From Oribacterium sp. (GTDB lineage: Bacteria > Bacillota_A > Clostridia > Lachnospirales > Lachnospiraceae): a stretch of DNA of 64,000 bases. The position numbers and the translations under genes were made by a program. Shown piece after piece: positions 54,792 through 64,000 of this stretch (positions are counted from its first letter, which is position 1; each line of letters begins with the position of its first letter). Below the pieces are notes generated by a model. It was not told the DNA's origin and made no database searches. It saw only the letters and a program-made list of their open reading frames with translations. The DNA is taken from the NCBI GenBank assembly GCA_004554245.1, contig SFND01000012.1:1-64000 (forward strand), written 5' to 3'.

Positions 54792-55973
54792 TTATTCTTC
54801 GCCACGGTCGTAGGTCTCGAGCTTATCGAGGGCCTCCGCCTTCCAGCTGTCCCAGTAGCCTCCACGGATCGCACCGCGGATTTCCTCGGTCAGGTGGTTG
54901 TAGAAGTACAGATTATGCAGTACGCACATACGCATACCGAGAATCTCCTTCGCCTTCAGGAGGTGACGGATGTACGCACGGCTGTAGCCGCCGGTGTAGC
55001 TGCCATCCGCAAGCTTCCGTCCGGCACATACCGGGCACTTGCAGCCCTCCTCGATCGGACGATGGTCGAGCTCATACTTCTGGTTGAAGAGATTGATTTT
55101 CCCCTTATGCGTGTAGACATGACCATGACGTCCGTTTCTCGACGGATATACACAGTCGAAGAAGTCAATGCCTCTGTCCACGGCTTCGATGATGTTCGCC
55201 GGGGTACCGACACCCATAAGGTAGGTCGGCTTCTCCTTCGGCAGATGCGGCACCACGACATCGAGGATGTGGTACATCTGCTCGTGGGTCTCACCGACCG
55301 CGAGGCCGCCGACGGCATAACCATCGAGGTTCATCGCTGAAATCGTATCGGCATGCGCCGTACGGATGTCCTCGAAGATACCACCCTGGTTGATGGCGAA
55401 CAGGAGCTGCTCCTTATTCACGGTATCCGGCAGACTGTTGAGACGGGCCATCTCATCCTTACAGCGCTGCAGCCAGCGGGTCGTACGCTCGACGGATGGC
55501 ACGATGTACTTCCGGTCCTCGAGGGCCGGCGGGCACTCGTCAAAGGCCATCGCGATGGTCGAGCCGAGATTTGACTGGATCTGCATCGACTCCTCCGGTC
55601 CCATAAAGATACGGCGACCGTCGATGTGACTGTGGAAGGTGACCCCCTCCTCCTTGATCTTTCGTCCGGTACCGGCCAGGGAGAAGACCTGGAATCCGCC
55701 GGAGTCGGTCAGGATCGGACGATCCCAGTTCATAAACTGATGAAGACCGCCGAACTCCTTGATGAGCTGATCGCCGGTACGCACGTGGAGATGGTAGGTG
55801 TTGCTAAGCTCGACCTGGGTGCCGATCTCCCGAAGATCATCTGTCGACACGCCGCCCTTGATGGCAGCGACCGTGCCGACATTCATGAAGACCGGTGTTT
55901 CGATGTTTCCATGTACCGTCTCCATGTGAGCGGATTTCGCGCGTCCGCTGGTCGCGACAATTTCATACTTCAT
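54792..55973 (-). CDS. tgt: tRNA-guanine transglycosylase
   Basis: It swaps guanine 34 for preQ1 in tRNAs with GUN anticodons. It has 393 residues. The catalytic aspartate D90 is in ILTDSGGFQVFSLA, and the second lies in DCVYPSRNGRHG; the zinc ligands are in CKCPVCAGR with a following histidine. Together with queA at 17654 it supplies the last steps of queuosine synthesis. Confidence 0.97.
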   Translation of the reverse strand: MKYEIVATSGRAKSAHMETVHGNIETPVFMNVGTVAAIKGGVSTDDLREIGTQVELSNTYHLHVRTGDQLIKEFGGLHQFMNWDRPILTDSGGFQVFSLAGTGRKIKEEGVTFHSHIDGRRIFMGPEESMQIQSNLGSTIAMAFDECPPALEDRKYIVPSVERTTRWLQRCKDEMARLNSLPDTVNKEQLLFAINQGGIFEDIRTAHADTISAMNLDGYAVGGLAVGETHEQMYHILDVVVPHLPKEKPTYLMGVGTPANIIEAVDRGIDFFDCVYPSRNGRHGHVYTHKGKINLFNQKYELDHRPIEEGCKCPVCAGRKLADGSYTGGYSRAYIRHLLKAKEILGMRMCVLHNLYFYNHLTEEIRGAIRGGYWDSWKAEALDKLETYDRGEE

Positions 55974-56083
55974 TCTCTGAACCTCGATTGCTTGATTCTC
56001 TCAAACGCAGACCGGGAAAGCAGCCCGGCGCGCATAGTTCCATTTTTTGATAGGGCTTCCCTCATGAAGAATCCATAACATAT

Positions 56084-56150
56084 GGGGGTCAGACCCCCTT
56101 TCTGAAAGGCGTAAGTGGGATGCATCCCTCCGAGAGGGGGTCTGACCCCT
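56084..56150. repeat. Inverted pair of GGGGTCAGACCCC palindromes
   Basis: GGGGGTCAGACCCCC at 56084-56098 and GGGGGTCTGACCCCT at 56136-56150 are each self-complementary and also complementary to each other. They sit in the tgt-secDF gap (55974-56258), which otherwise holds only the secDF terminator. Confidence 0.75.
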
Positions 56151-56175
56151 TGGCCAGGATTTCAGTTAGGTATAG

Positions 56176-56203
56176 AAAAAGACCGATCCCGGAGGATCGG
56201 TCT
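56176..56203 (-). terminator. Terminator of secDF
   Basis: AGACCGATCC (56180-56189) and GGATCGGTCT (56194-56203) form a perfect stem with a CGGA loop, followed by TTTTTC on the minus strand. Confidence 0.9.
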
Positions 56204-56258
56204 CTAATGTAACGGAGATTTACAGATACGTCAAGCGCTCTGTCGAAAGCCGCAGGGC

Positions 56259-58454
56259 TTAAAGCTGCTGGCCCTTCTTCATCTTCTGTGACTTCTTTTC
56301 AGCCTTCGCTGCCTTCTCGGCGGCCTTCTTCGCTGCCTTCTTCTTCGCAGCGTACATGCTGAGGTCATACCAGAGCGGGCCTGCGATCGTTACGGAGGAC
56401 CAGCATCCGGAGACGATACCAACCATCAGCGGCATGGTGAAGTCGCGGATGGAGGATACACCCATCACGAAGAGTACCAGGACCATGATGAAGGTCGTGA
56501 GGGAGGTATTGATCGAACGGGTGAAGGTCTGGGAGATTGCGTCATTCACAACATTTGCCAGATCACCACGCTTCGTCGGATCCTCGAGATTCTCACGGAT
56601 ACGGTCGAATACAACGATGGTTGCATTGATCGAATAACCCACGATGGTCAGGATGCAGGCGATAAACGTAGAACCCACGGCCCACTTCAGTGCTGCATAG
56701 AACGCGGTCGTGATCAGAACATCGTGCGTCAGCGCCATAACCGCTGCGGATGCAAACTTGATATCCTTGAAACGGATCCAGATATAGATCAGCATGCAGA
56801 CGATAGCGATCAGGAATGCCCAGACGGCATCCGCCTTCATCTCCTTCGATACGGCACCGGAGATGTTCTCGGTCGTAATCTTCGCTTCATCTACCTGGAA
56901 CTCGTCGACGAGATCCTTATAGAGCTCGGTACGCTCCTCGGTCGTCAGTGTTCTGGTCTTGATGATGACCTCGTTCGTGCCGGCAACCTTCGAAGCCTGT
57001 ACGGACGCGGTGCCACCGGTGATGTTCTTGAAGATCGGTGCAACCTTCGCATCGATCTCCTCAAGGGACATGTCCTCGTTGAAGGTGACGTTCGTAGAAG
57101 AACCACCCTGGAAATCGAGGTCATAGTTGAACAGGTTTCCGAGAGAAGCCTTATTCATGCCCATGAACAGGAAGCCTGCGATGATAACCACCGCGGAGAT
57201 GGTGTAGGCGATCTTACGGAACTTGATGAAATCAAGGATCTTCACATCCTTACGTACACCATAGAGTGCCGGACTCGTGCAGCCGAAGCTGATAAAGCAT
57301 GCAAGGAGTGCTCTCGTAACGAAAAGTGCCGTGATCAGGGAGATCACGATACCGATCGCCAGGGTCGTTGCGAAGCCCTTGACGGTTCCGGAGCCTCTCA
57401 GGTAGAGAACGGCTGCTGCGATGAGGGTCGTAACATTACCATCGATGATGGCAGAAAGTGCCTTGCTGTAACCCGCCTTCACGGCCTGCTCGATCGTGCG
57501 ACCGGCGCCCAGCTCTTCCTTCATACGTGTGAAGATGATGACATTGGCATCCACTGCCATACCGACAGAAAGGATGATACCGGCGATACCCGGGAGTGTC
57601 AGGGTGACCTCAAAGGCCTGCAGAAGCACGAGCTCGAGGCCGGTATACATGATCAGCGCAAGGGATGCTACGAAGCCCGGCAGTCTGTATACCGCGATCA
57701 TAAAGAGCATAACGAGGACGAGGCCGACGAGACCTGCACGAAGGGAGGTCGAAATCGCTTCCTGTCCGAGGGTTGCACCGATCACGTTCGAACGAAGCTC
57801 CGTGAGCTGTACCGGAAGTGCACCGATACGGATCGTGGAGGCGATACGGGTCGCCTCATCGTAGTCGGTAATACCGGTAATGGAGGCCTGTCCACCCGTG
57901 ATAGCTTCCTGTACGTTCGGTGCGGAGATGATCTGATCGTTATAGATGATGTAGAGTGGCTTACCGACATTGGCAGCAGTTGCATCTGCAAACTTCTTCG
58001 CCCCGGCCTCGTTAAACTGAAGCTGGATGATATACTGACGGGATCCGTTCTGATCCGTCATACCCGCACTTGCGTTCTTTACATCATCACCGGTCAGGAG
58101 CACCTGGCCCTGCGAATCTGCGAACTGGAGTGTACCCGGCTCACCGAGCTCCTCGAGAATTTCATTTGCATCGGTTGCACCAGGGATATCGATGTTGATA
58201 CGATTGCTTCCCTCCTGGTAAACCTGGGCCTCGGTCGAGTAGCCCTGTGCCTTCAGCTGGAGCTTATAGACGGTATCCGACATCTGCTCAGAGGTCGGGT
58301 TGTCTTCGGTGGTCTGGTAGGTGATGGAAACACCGCCGTTCAGATCCAGGCCCAGCTTAATGTCCTTCGCACCATGAACTCCGAGGAAGCAGAAACCGAC
58401 GGTAATCGCCAGCACTGCCAGAAGTCCCAGTGCACCCTTCATCTTCTTGTTCAT
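56259..58454 (-). CDS. secDF: Fused protein export proteins SecD and SecF
   Basis: A 731-residue, twelve-span RND-type protein that uses the proton gradient to pull secreted proteins out after SecA. The SecD half has the KLGLDLNGGVSITYQ start, the P1 domain and GMAVDANVIIFTRMKEEL; the SecF half starts near 410 and has LDFQGGSSTNV and YSINATIVVFDRIREN. The last 30 residues are lysine/alanine-rich. A single-chain SecDF is usual in some Firmicutes. AAAGGAAG precedes the ATG. Confidence 0.96.
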   Translation of the reverse strand: MNKKMKGALGLLAVLAITVGFCFLGVHGAKDIKLGLDLNGGVSITYQTTEDNPTSEQMSDTVYKLQLKAQGYSTEAQVYQEGSNRINIDIPGATDANEILEELGEPGTLQFADSQGQVLLTGDDVKNASAGMTDQNGSRQYIIQLQFNEAGAKKFADATAANVGKPLYIIYNDQIISAPNVQEAITGGQASITGITDYDEATRIASTIRIGALPVQLTELRSNVIGATLGQEAISTSLRAGLVGLVLVMLFMIAVYRLPGFVASLALIMYTGLELVLLQAFEVTLTLPGIAGIILSVGMAVDANVIIFTRMKEELGAGRTIEQAVKAGYSKALSAIIDGNVTTLIAAAVLYLRGSGTVKGFATTLAIGIVISLITALFVTRALLACFISFGCTSPALYGVRKDVKILDFIKFRKIAYTISAVVIIAGFLFMGMNKASLGNLFNYDLDFQGGSSTNVTFNEDMSLEEIDAKVAPIFKNITGGTASVQASKVAGTNEVIIKTRTLTTEERTELYKDLVDEFQVDEAKITTENISGAVSKEMKADAVWAFLIAIVCMLIYIWIRFKDIKFASAAVMALTHDVLITTAFYAALKWAVGSTFIACILTIVGYSINATIVVFDRIRENLEDPTKRGDLANVVNDAISQTFTRSINTSLTTFIMVLVLFVMGVSSIRDFTMPLMVGIVSGCWSSVTIAGPLWYDLSMYAAKKKAAKKAAEKAAKAEKKSQKMKKGQQL

Positions 58455-58627
58455 TGGAAAATCTTCCTTTATTATATAAAATTTGCCGGCTCCCGGGCGT
58501 GTACAGAGACCTCACCTGAGGGCAATAGCAAACGATATTATAACAAAACGCGGTATGACTAGCAAGGTTTCTGCGAAAAGACCTGTGTTTTCCGGGCTTT
58601 CCGGTCTCGTGTGACCAGGACAGGAGC

Positions 58628-58665
58628 GCCCGGAGGGCTGCCACCAGAAGCACAGTACTCCGGGC
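58628..58665 (+). repeat. Dispersed hairpin repeat, copy B
   Basis: This is the clearest copy: the ends GCCCGGAG and CTCCGGGC are perfect complements and enclose a loop containing CAGAAGCACAGTA. It lies 12 bases behind the mutY stop. Confidence 0.6.
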
Positions 58666-58676
58666 TTTCCTGCTTC

Positions 58677-59876
<1,200 letters not shown>

Positions 59877-59955
59877 TTGATTCCTATATGTCCTGTTGGT
59901 TCTGAAGCTATAGTATATACGCTGATGCCGATTTCGCACATCGAAATTTTCATGT

Positions 59956-59961
59956 TATAAT
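59956..59961 (+). promoter_or_regulatory. Promoter -10 box of the MocR-type gene
   Basis: TATAAT stands about 36 bases before the ATG, with TTCGCA 17 bases upstream as a weak -35. A TATACT on the other strand near 59911-59919 could serve mutY, so the short gap is a divergent promoter region. Confidence 0.45.
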
Positions 59962-59996
59962 CTGATTATAGATTTTCACGTCAGAAAAGAGAAGTT

Positions 59997-61226
59997 ATGC
60001 GACCAGCAGATGAAACGAAACGACCAGCCTATCTGAAGATTTACGAAGCACTCCGCGGCGACATCACGAGTGGCGCCTATGCGCTCGGTGAGCGCGTACC
60101 GTCGAAGCGGACGATGGCGGAGCAGACCGATACCTCGGTCATCACGGTGGAGCACGCTTATAATCTCCTCATCGACGAGGGCTACATCGAGGCGCGCGAG
60201 CGCAGCGGTTACTTCGTCTGCTACCGCTCAGAGGATGCCTTCCCCGTCGGGGATGCTTCGGACGATGCAGACGGCCGGCACGCAGATGGCACGCCTTCCG
60301 GCTCTTTCGTCACCACCGGAGACAGTCGGCCGGCCGAGAATATGACCTTCCGAGCTTCAGCAGAAGCAGCGGGCGGAACCATGATCTCTGCATTGACCCA
60401 GGCAGAAGGCGTACCGGCGACGGATCAGTACGAGGCAGCCGCCACAGAGCTTTCCTTCGCGGGCTTCGCACGGACGATGCGGCGCGTACTGTCGGAATAT
60501 GCGGAGGAGTGCATGCAGCGCTCACCGAACGAGGGAACACTCTACTTCCGCGAGAGCATCGCGCGCTACCTGCAGCGGAGCCGAGGCATCCATGTCGATG
60601 TTTCGCAGATCATCGTGGGAGCCGGATCCGAGTACCTCTACAGCCTGATCGTACAGATGCTCGGGCGTGAGCGGGTCTATGCGCTGGAGGATCCTTCCTA
60701 CGAAAAGATACGGAGGGTGTATGAGGCGAACGGTGCGCACTGCGAGCTTCTGAAGCTCGGCCATCACGGCATTCACTCGAGTGAGCTCCGGCGTTCGAAC
60801 GCAGGCGTACTGCATGTGACACCCTTCGACTCCTATCCGAGCGGTGTGACGGCGACGGCCGGCAAGCGACAGGAGTACATCTCCTGGGCGAAGCAGCGCC
60901 AGGCTATGATCATCGAGGATGATTACGCCTCCGAATTCTCACCCTCGACGAAATCGGAGGACACGCTCTTTTCGCTGGCACCAGAGGAGACGGTCATCTA
61001 TATGAACACCTTCACGAAAACCATCTCCCCGGCGATCCGAACCGGTTATATGCTGCTCCCGAAGAAGTGGGCGGCGGAGCTGAAGGCAAAGATCAGCTTC
61101 TACTCCTGCACTGTTCCGACCTATGATCAGTATGTGCTCGCGGAGTATCTGAACAGCGGTGCCTTCGAGCGATATATCAACCGGGTGCGCCGGAAACGTC
61201 GTCAGGATCGAAAAAAACTGATATAA
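59997..61226 (+). pseudogene. MocR/PdxR-type regulator (GntR HTH plus aminotransferase domain), C-terminally truncated
   Basis: A 409-residue open frame. A GntR winged helix (AYLKIYEALRGDITSGAYALGERVPSKRTM) spans about 10-75, a long linker about 76-150, then a fold-type I aminotransferase domain with the PLP lysine K341 in NTFTKTISPAIRTGYM. Family members have roughly 90 more residues after the YINRVRRKRR stretch, including part of the substrate site. Here the frame stops, and lspA begins 25 bases later. It may be a decayed gene or a regulator that keeps DNA binding only. Confidence 0.75.
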
Positions 61227-61251
61227 TATAGTTTATAAAAGGAGGTGCCTT

Positions 61252-61779
61252 ATGGGACTGATCAAGAATATGAAGACCACACATCTGATCTGGACGATTT
61301 CAGGTGAGTTCATGCACTATACGGCGATTGCGAGCCTCATCTGCTCCATCGACCAGATGTTTAAGACAGCGATCGATACCGAGCCGGAGGAGAACTTCCC
61401 TCGCGAGATGCCAGGCACGAAGGGCTATGTGCAGATCATGCGCGCACATAATCCGGGCTTCTCGAAGGGGCATCTCAAGGAATATCCGGAGTTCGTAAAG
61501 CTGAGCTCCATGGCCGCGGTCGGCTTCCTCGCCGGTGGACTCCAGTATATGACCGCCTACTTCCCGAAGCGCTATAAGCTCCGGAAGCTCGGCATGTCCA
61601 TCGTGATCGGCGGTGCGCTCAGTAACGTTCTCGACCGCGGAATGCATGGCGAAGTCACGGACTACCTGAACATCCGCATCGGAAGCCTGAAAAAGATCAT
61701 CGTGAACATCGGTGACATCGCGATCTGCCTCGGCGGCGCGCTGTATGCACTCGCTTCGCTTTTTGGGAGAGACGACTGA
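61252..61779 (+). CDS. lspA: Signal peptidase II (lipoprotein), divergent
   Basis: It removes signal peptides from diacylated prelipoproteins. It has 175 residues. The conserved set is present in order: DQ (34-35), the NPGF stretch (67-70, place of NxGxxF), N125-x-x-D128-R (GALSNVLDRG) and N152-x-x-D155 (VNIGDIA), giving the two catalytic aspartates. The N-terminal half is more polar and longer than usual between the first motif and the second. AGGAGGTG precedes the ATG. Confidence 0.8.
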   Translation: MGLIKNMKTTHLIWTISGEFMHYTAIASLICSIDQMFKTAIDTEPEENFPREMPGTKGYVQIMRAHNPGFSKGHLKEYPEFVKLSSMAAVGFLAGGLQYMTAYFPKRYKLRKLGMSIVIGGALSNVLDRGMHGEVTDYLNIRIGSLKKIIVNIGDIAICLGGALYALASLFGRDD

Positions 61780-61825
61780 TTCACAGAAGACGCCGCGCCA
61801 CGTGTGCTTCACTCATGCCTATAAG

Positions 61826-61857
61826 AACAGCCAGCGGTCGAAAGGCCACTGGCTGTT
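61826..61857. terminator. Terminator between convergent lspA and mntP
   Basis: AACAGCCAG (61826-61834) pairs with CTGGCTGTT (61849-61857), with inner CGG pairing around TCGAAAG. It lies between the two convergent stop codons. Confidence 0.75.
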
Positions 61858-61909
61858 ATCATACGTACGACTATTCTGTCATGATCGGCAGATACCGCTG
61901 GTGAGCAGC

Positions 61910-62509
61910 TCATCCGAAAAACAGACCGCTGACGAAAATCTCGATCCCGATGCCGATCAGGATCACACCGCCGAGGATGGCCGCCTTACCGCTCAGCTTC
62001 GTGCCGGCCACGCGTCCGATCTGGAGTCCGCCGCTACAGATCACAAAGGTCACGACCGCGATGAGGATGGTCGCGGCCAATGCTTCCATCAGGTGGTACT
62101 CCGAAATCGTGAAGCCGACCGAAAGTGCATCGATCGAGGTAGCGACGCCCTGCATCGCGAGCTTCCCGAGCGGAAGCTTCGCATCCGTCTCTTCGATGCC
62201 ACACTCCTCTCCCTCCGGGTTCCGAATCCCCTCCAGCAGCATGCTGCCACCGATATAGCAGAGAAGAATCAGCGCGATCCATGGAATCAGCTTCTGAAAG
62301 GCCTGAAAGTACAGCACGATCGTGTGGACCAGCACCCAGCCGAGCATCGGCATAAGCCACTGGAAGAACGCGAAGCAGCCGGCGATCCGGCCCATCTCCG
62401 CGCGCGGCATCTTCGGATTCGAGAGCCCATCCGCCATCGATACGGAAAAGGCATCCATCGCCAGACCGACGCCGAGCAGCACGCTGTTTACTACAAAAGA
62501 AATTCCCAT
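61910..62509 (-). CDS. mntP: Manganese efflux pump MntP
   Basis: A 199-residue protein with six membrane segments. The two halves each carry an acidic motif in the membrane (LAMDAFSVSMADG and ATSIDALSVG), as in MntP. The ATG at 62509 follows GGAG by nine bases; longer starts overlap the preceding gene. It begins 17 bases after the cardiolipin synthase stop, so there is no room for the manganese riboswitch often found before mntP. Confidence 0.9.
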   Translation of the reverse strand: MGISFVVNSVLLGVGLAMDAFSVSMADGLSNPKMPRAEMGRIAGCFAFFQWLMPMLGWVLVHTIVLYFQAFQKLIPWIALILLCYIGGSMLLEGIRNPEGEECGIEETDAKLPLGKLAMQGVATSIDALSVGFTISEYHLMEALAATILIAVVTFVICSGGLQIGRVAGTKLSGKAAILGGVILIGIGIEIFVSGLFFG

Positions 62510-62526
62510 ATACCTGTTCTCCAGCA

Positions 62527-64000
62527 TCACATCAGCTCTGCAAAGAGGCGAAGGAAGAGCTGCCACAGTCGCTTAAAGGTTCCCCGGCGGCCGATGTGGT
62601 ACTCATCCGTCACCTCGCGGCACTCCTTAAACGTACGGTCAAAGTCCGCCTTGATCTCCTGTACCGCTGCGCAGTCCGCCAGGAAGCAGCCGTTCTCGAA
62701 GTGGTGATACAGGGAACGATAGTCAAGGTTGATGGTACCGCAGGTCGCCATCCGATCATCGGCCACGCTCATCTTCGCATGGCAGAAGCCCGGCGTCCAC
62801 TCGAAGATGCGGACACCATTCCGCACGAGGCCGTTATAGAAGGAGCGAGTGACACCGTAGACCATCCGCTTATCCGGGATACCCGGCGTGATGATCCGCA
62901 CATCCACACCTCGCTTCGCCGCGAGTCCGAGTGCATGGTTCATCTCATCCGTGATGATCAGATACGGTGTGATGAAGTAGCAGTACTTCTCTGCTTTGTT
63001 CGCCATACTGATGTAGACATTCTCCCCGACCTGCTCGTCATCCATCGGACTGTCGGCATACGGCTGGATGAAGCCCGTCGGCTCCTTCGCGGTATAGTGA
63101 TAGCTCTTCAGGAAACGAAGCGCATCCGGGTCGTCCCAGTCGGTCGCGCGGACAGCATTCCACATCTCGAGGAAGGTGAGGGTCATGCTCTGCACCGCTG
63201 GTCCCTCGATGCGGATACCGCTGTCCTTCCACTGCCCGTATGGGTGTGTCACATTGAAATACTCATTGGCGAGATTATAGCCACCGGTGAAGCCGACACG
63301 GTTATCGATGACGGTGATCTTTCGGTGATCACGGTAATTCAGGAAGAGGTTTGCGCCTGGTGCGAACGGATTAAATACACGGCAGTGAATCCCGAGTCGC
63401 TCCATCTTCTTCACGAAATCCGTCGTGATGAAGCCGATGGAACCCATATCATCATAGAACACACGCACATGGACGCCGGCCTTCACACGCTCGACGAGCA
63501 CCTCCTCGATACGCCACCAGGACTCCTTATCCTCGATGGCATGGTACTCCATGAAGATGAACTGCTTCGCCTTCCGAAGGTCGCGAAGCTGCGCCTCCAG
63601 GCCCTTCGCGGCATCATCGTAATACTCGACATCCGTGTTCCGGTAAACCGGGTAGGAGGCATAATTCTGAAGATACTGTGCGATGGAGGCCGCTGCCGGA
63701 TTCTCCTTTTTCAACGCTTCCAGATCCGCCGGATCCGCAGTATCCTTCAGTGCCGGGAACAGCACATGATCGATTTTCTGGTAACGCTCCCGCATCTTCC
63801 GTGTCGACACATCGAGACCGATGAGGAAGTACAGGACGATACCGAACACCGGAAACGCCATGATGAGGATGATCCACGGCATCTTCATCGAGCTCGTCTT
63901 ATGCTGCCCGTAGATGACAAGCACCATGAGCAGTGCGATCACCTCCGTCACATTCTGTACCCACTCCGCGTACCGGCTCAGTCTCGTAAAAAAGGAGATG
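62527..64000 (-). CDS. cls: Cardiolipin synthase (phospholipase D family), 5' end outside the window
   Basis: It condenses two phosphatidylglycerols into cardiolipin at the membrane. Hydrophobic segments lie near the start of the visible part (IALLMVLVIYG; MPWIILIMAFPVFGIVLYFLIG). Both phospholipase D motifs are present: NYRDHRKITVIDN and FCHAKMSVADD. The frame stays open to the window edge (ISFFTRLSRYAEWVQN), so the true start lies beyond 64000; a GTG at 63951 is internal. Its downstream partner is mntP. Confidence 0.93.
   Translation of the reverse strand, partial: ISFFTRLSRYAEWVQNVTEVIALLMVLVIYGQHKTSSMKMPWIILIMAFPVFGIVLYFLIGLDVSTRKMRERYQKIDHVLFPALKDTADPADLEALKKENPAAASIAQYLQNYASYPVYRNTDVEYYDDAAKGLEAQLRDLRKAKQFIFMEYHAIEDKESWWRIEEVLVERVKAGVHVRVFYDDMGSIGFITTDFVKKMERLGIHCRVFNPFAPGANLFLNYRDHRKITVIDNRVGFTGGYNLANEYFNVTHPYGQWKDSGIRIEGPAVQSMTLTFLEMWNAVRATDWDDPDALRFLKSYHYTAKEPTGFIQPYADSPMDDEQVGENVYISMANKAEKYCYFITPYLIITDEMNHALGLAAKRGVDVRIITPGIPDKRMVYGVTRSFYNGLVRNGVRIFEWTPGFCHAKMSVADDRMATCGTINLDYRSLYHHFENGCFLADCAAVQEIKADFDRTFKECREVTDEYHIGRRGTFKRLWQLFLRLFAELM

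Noticed and set aside
56724..58562. A 612-codon open frame antisense to secDF
   Set aside because: A shadow of a real gene; it is charged and repetitive, without motifs.

Overview
The window is 64 kb from a Gram-positive anaerobe of the Clostridia, most likely a Lachnospiraceae relative. This is judged from the style of EF-Tu, RpoB/RpoC and SecDF, from meso-diaminopimelate dehydrogenase, DUF1934 and TSCPD proteins, and from GGAGG ribosome sites and cre/SigA-type promoter motifs. The chromosomal part is fairly GC-rich and nearly every chromosomal gene is on the minus strand. No rRNA, tRNA or CRISPR array was seen.

Positions 1-13508 are an integrated mobilizable element (IME). It has a tyrosine integrase, an excisionase, a MobV-type relaxase with a palindromic candidate oriT, a CHC2 primase and a P4-type helicase with an iteron-like non-coding block. 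It also has a plus-strand operon (DUF6076 protein, DUF4304-like protein, sigma-like protein), an NTF2/SnoaL-like protein, a TetR-controlled ABC-2 exporter and a DUF6061 protein. It is bounded by near-identical 35-37 bp repeats. Read on the minus strand, each repeat is a ribosome-binding site plus the start of a gene coding MKLGIV, which is how the GTPase YchF begins. The element therefore appears to sit in the first codons of ychF and to supply a replacement start region; the rest of ychF would lie to the left of the window.

Positions 13.7-22.3 kb hold lgt, ligA, an RluF-type pseudouridine synthase, queA, two envelope proteins, a TVP38/DedA-like membrane protein and a TSCPD protein. Positions 22.3-35 kb hold the transcription/translation block rpoB-rpoC-rpsL-rpsG-fusA-tuf; rplJ-rplL are not upstream of rpoB, and fusA starts with TTG. 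Between rpoB and the next gene lies about 600 bp with a run of perfect inverted repeats. Positions 35.5-47 kb hold small conserved proteins, yajC, two convergent MATE transporters (one with a perfect cre box), a degenerate membrane-anchored EIIB-like protein, a LysR regulator, a secreted repeat protein, ddh, an AlaX editing protein and an aminopeptidase P.

Positions 47.3-53.4 kb are a complete UMP-pathway operon from dihydroorotase onward, in the order pyrC-K-D-F-E-B-I, with a strong promoter but a leader too short for PyrR attenuation. Beyond it lie an orphan HicB-like protein with an AraC regulator, tgt, a fused secDF, mutY, a truncated MocR-type regulator, a divergent lspA, mntP and a cardiolipin synthase cut by the window end. 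A small hairpin repeat with a conserved loop recurs behind lgt, pyrI and mutY.
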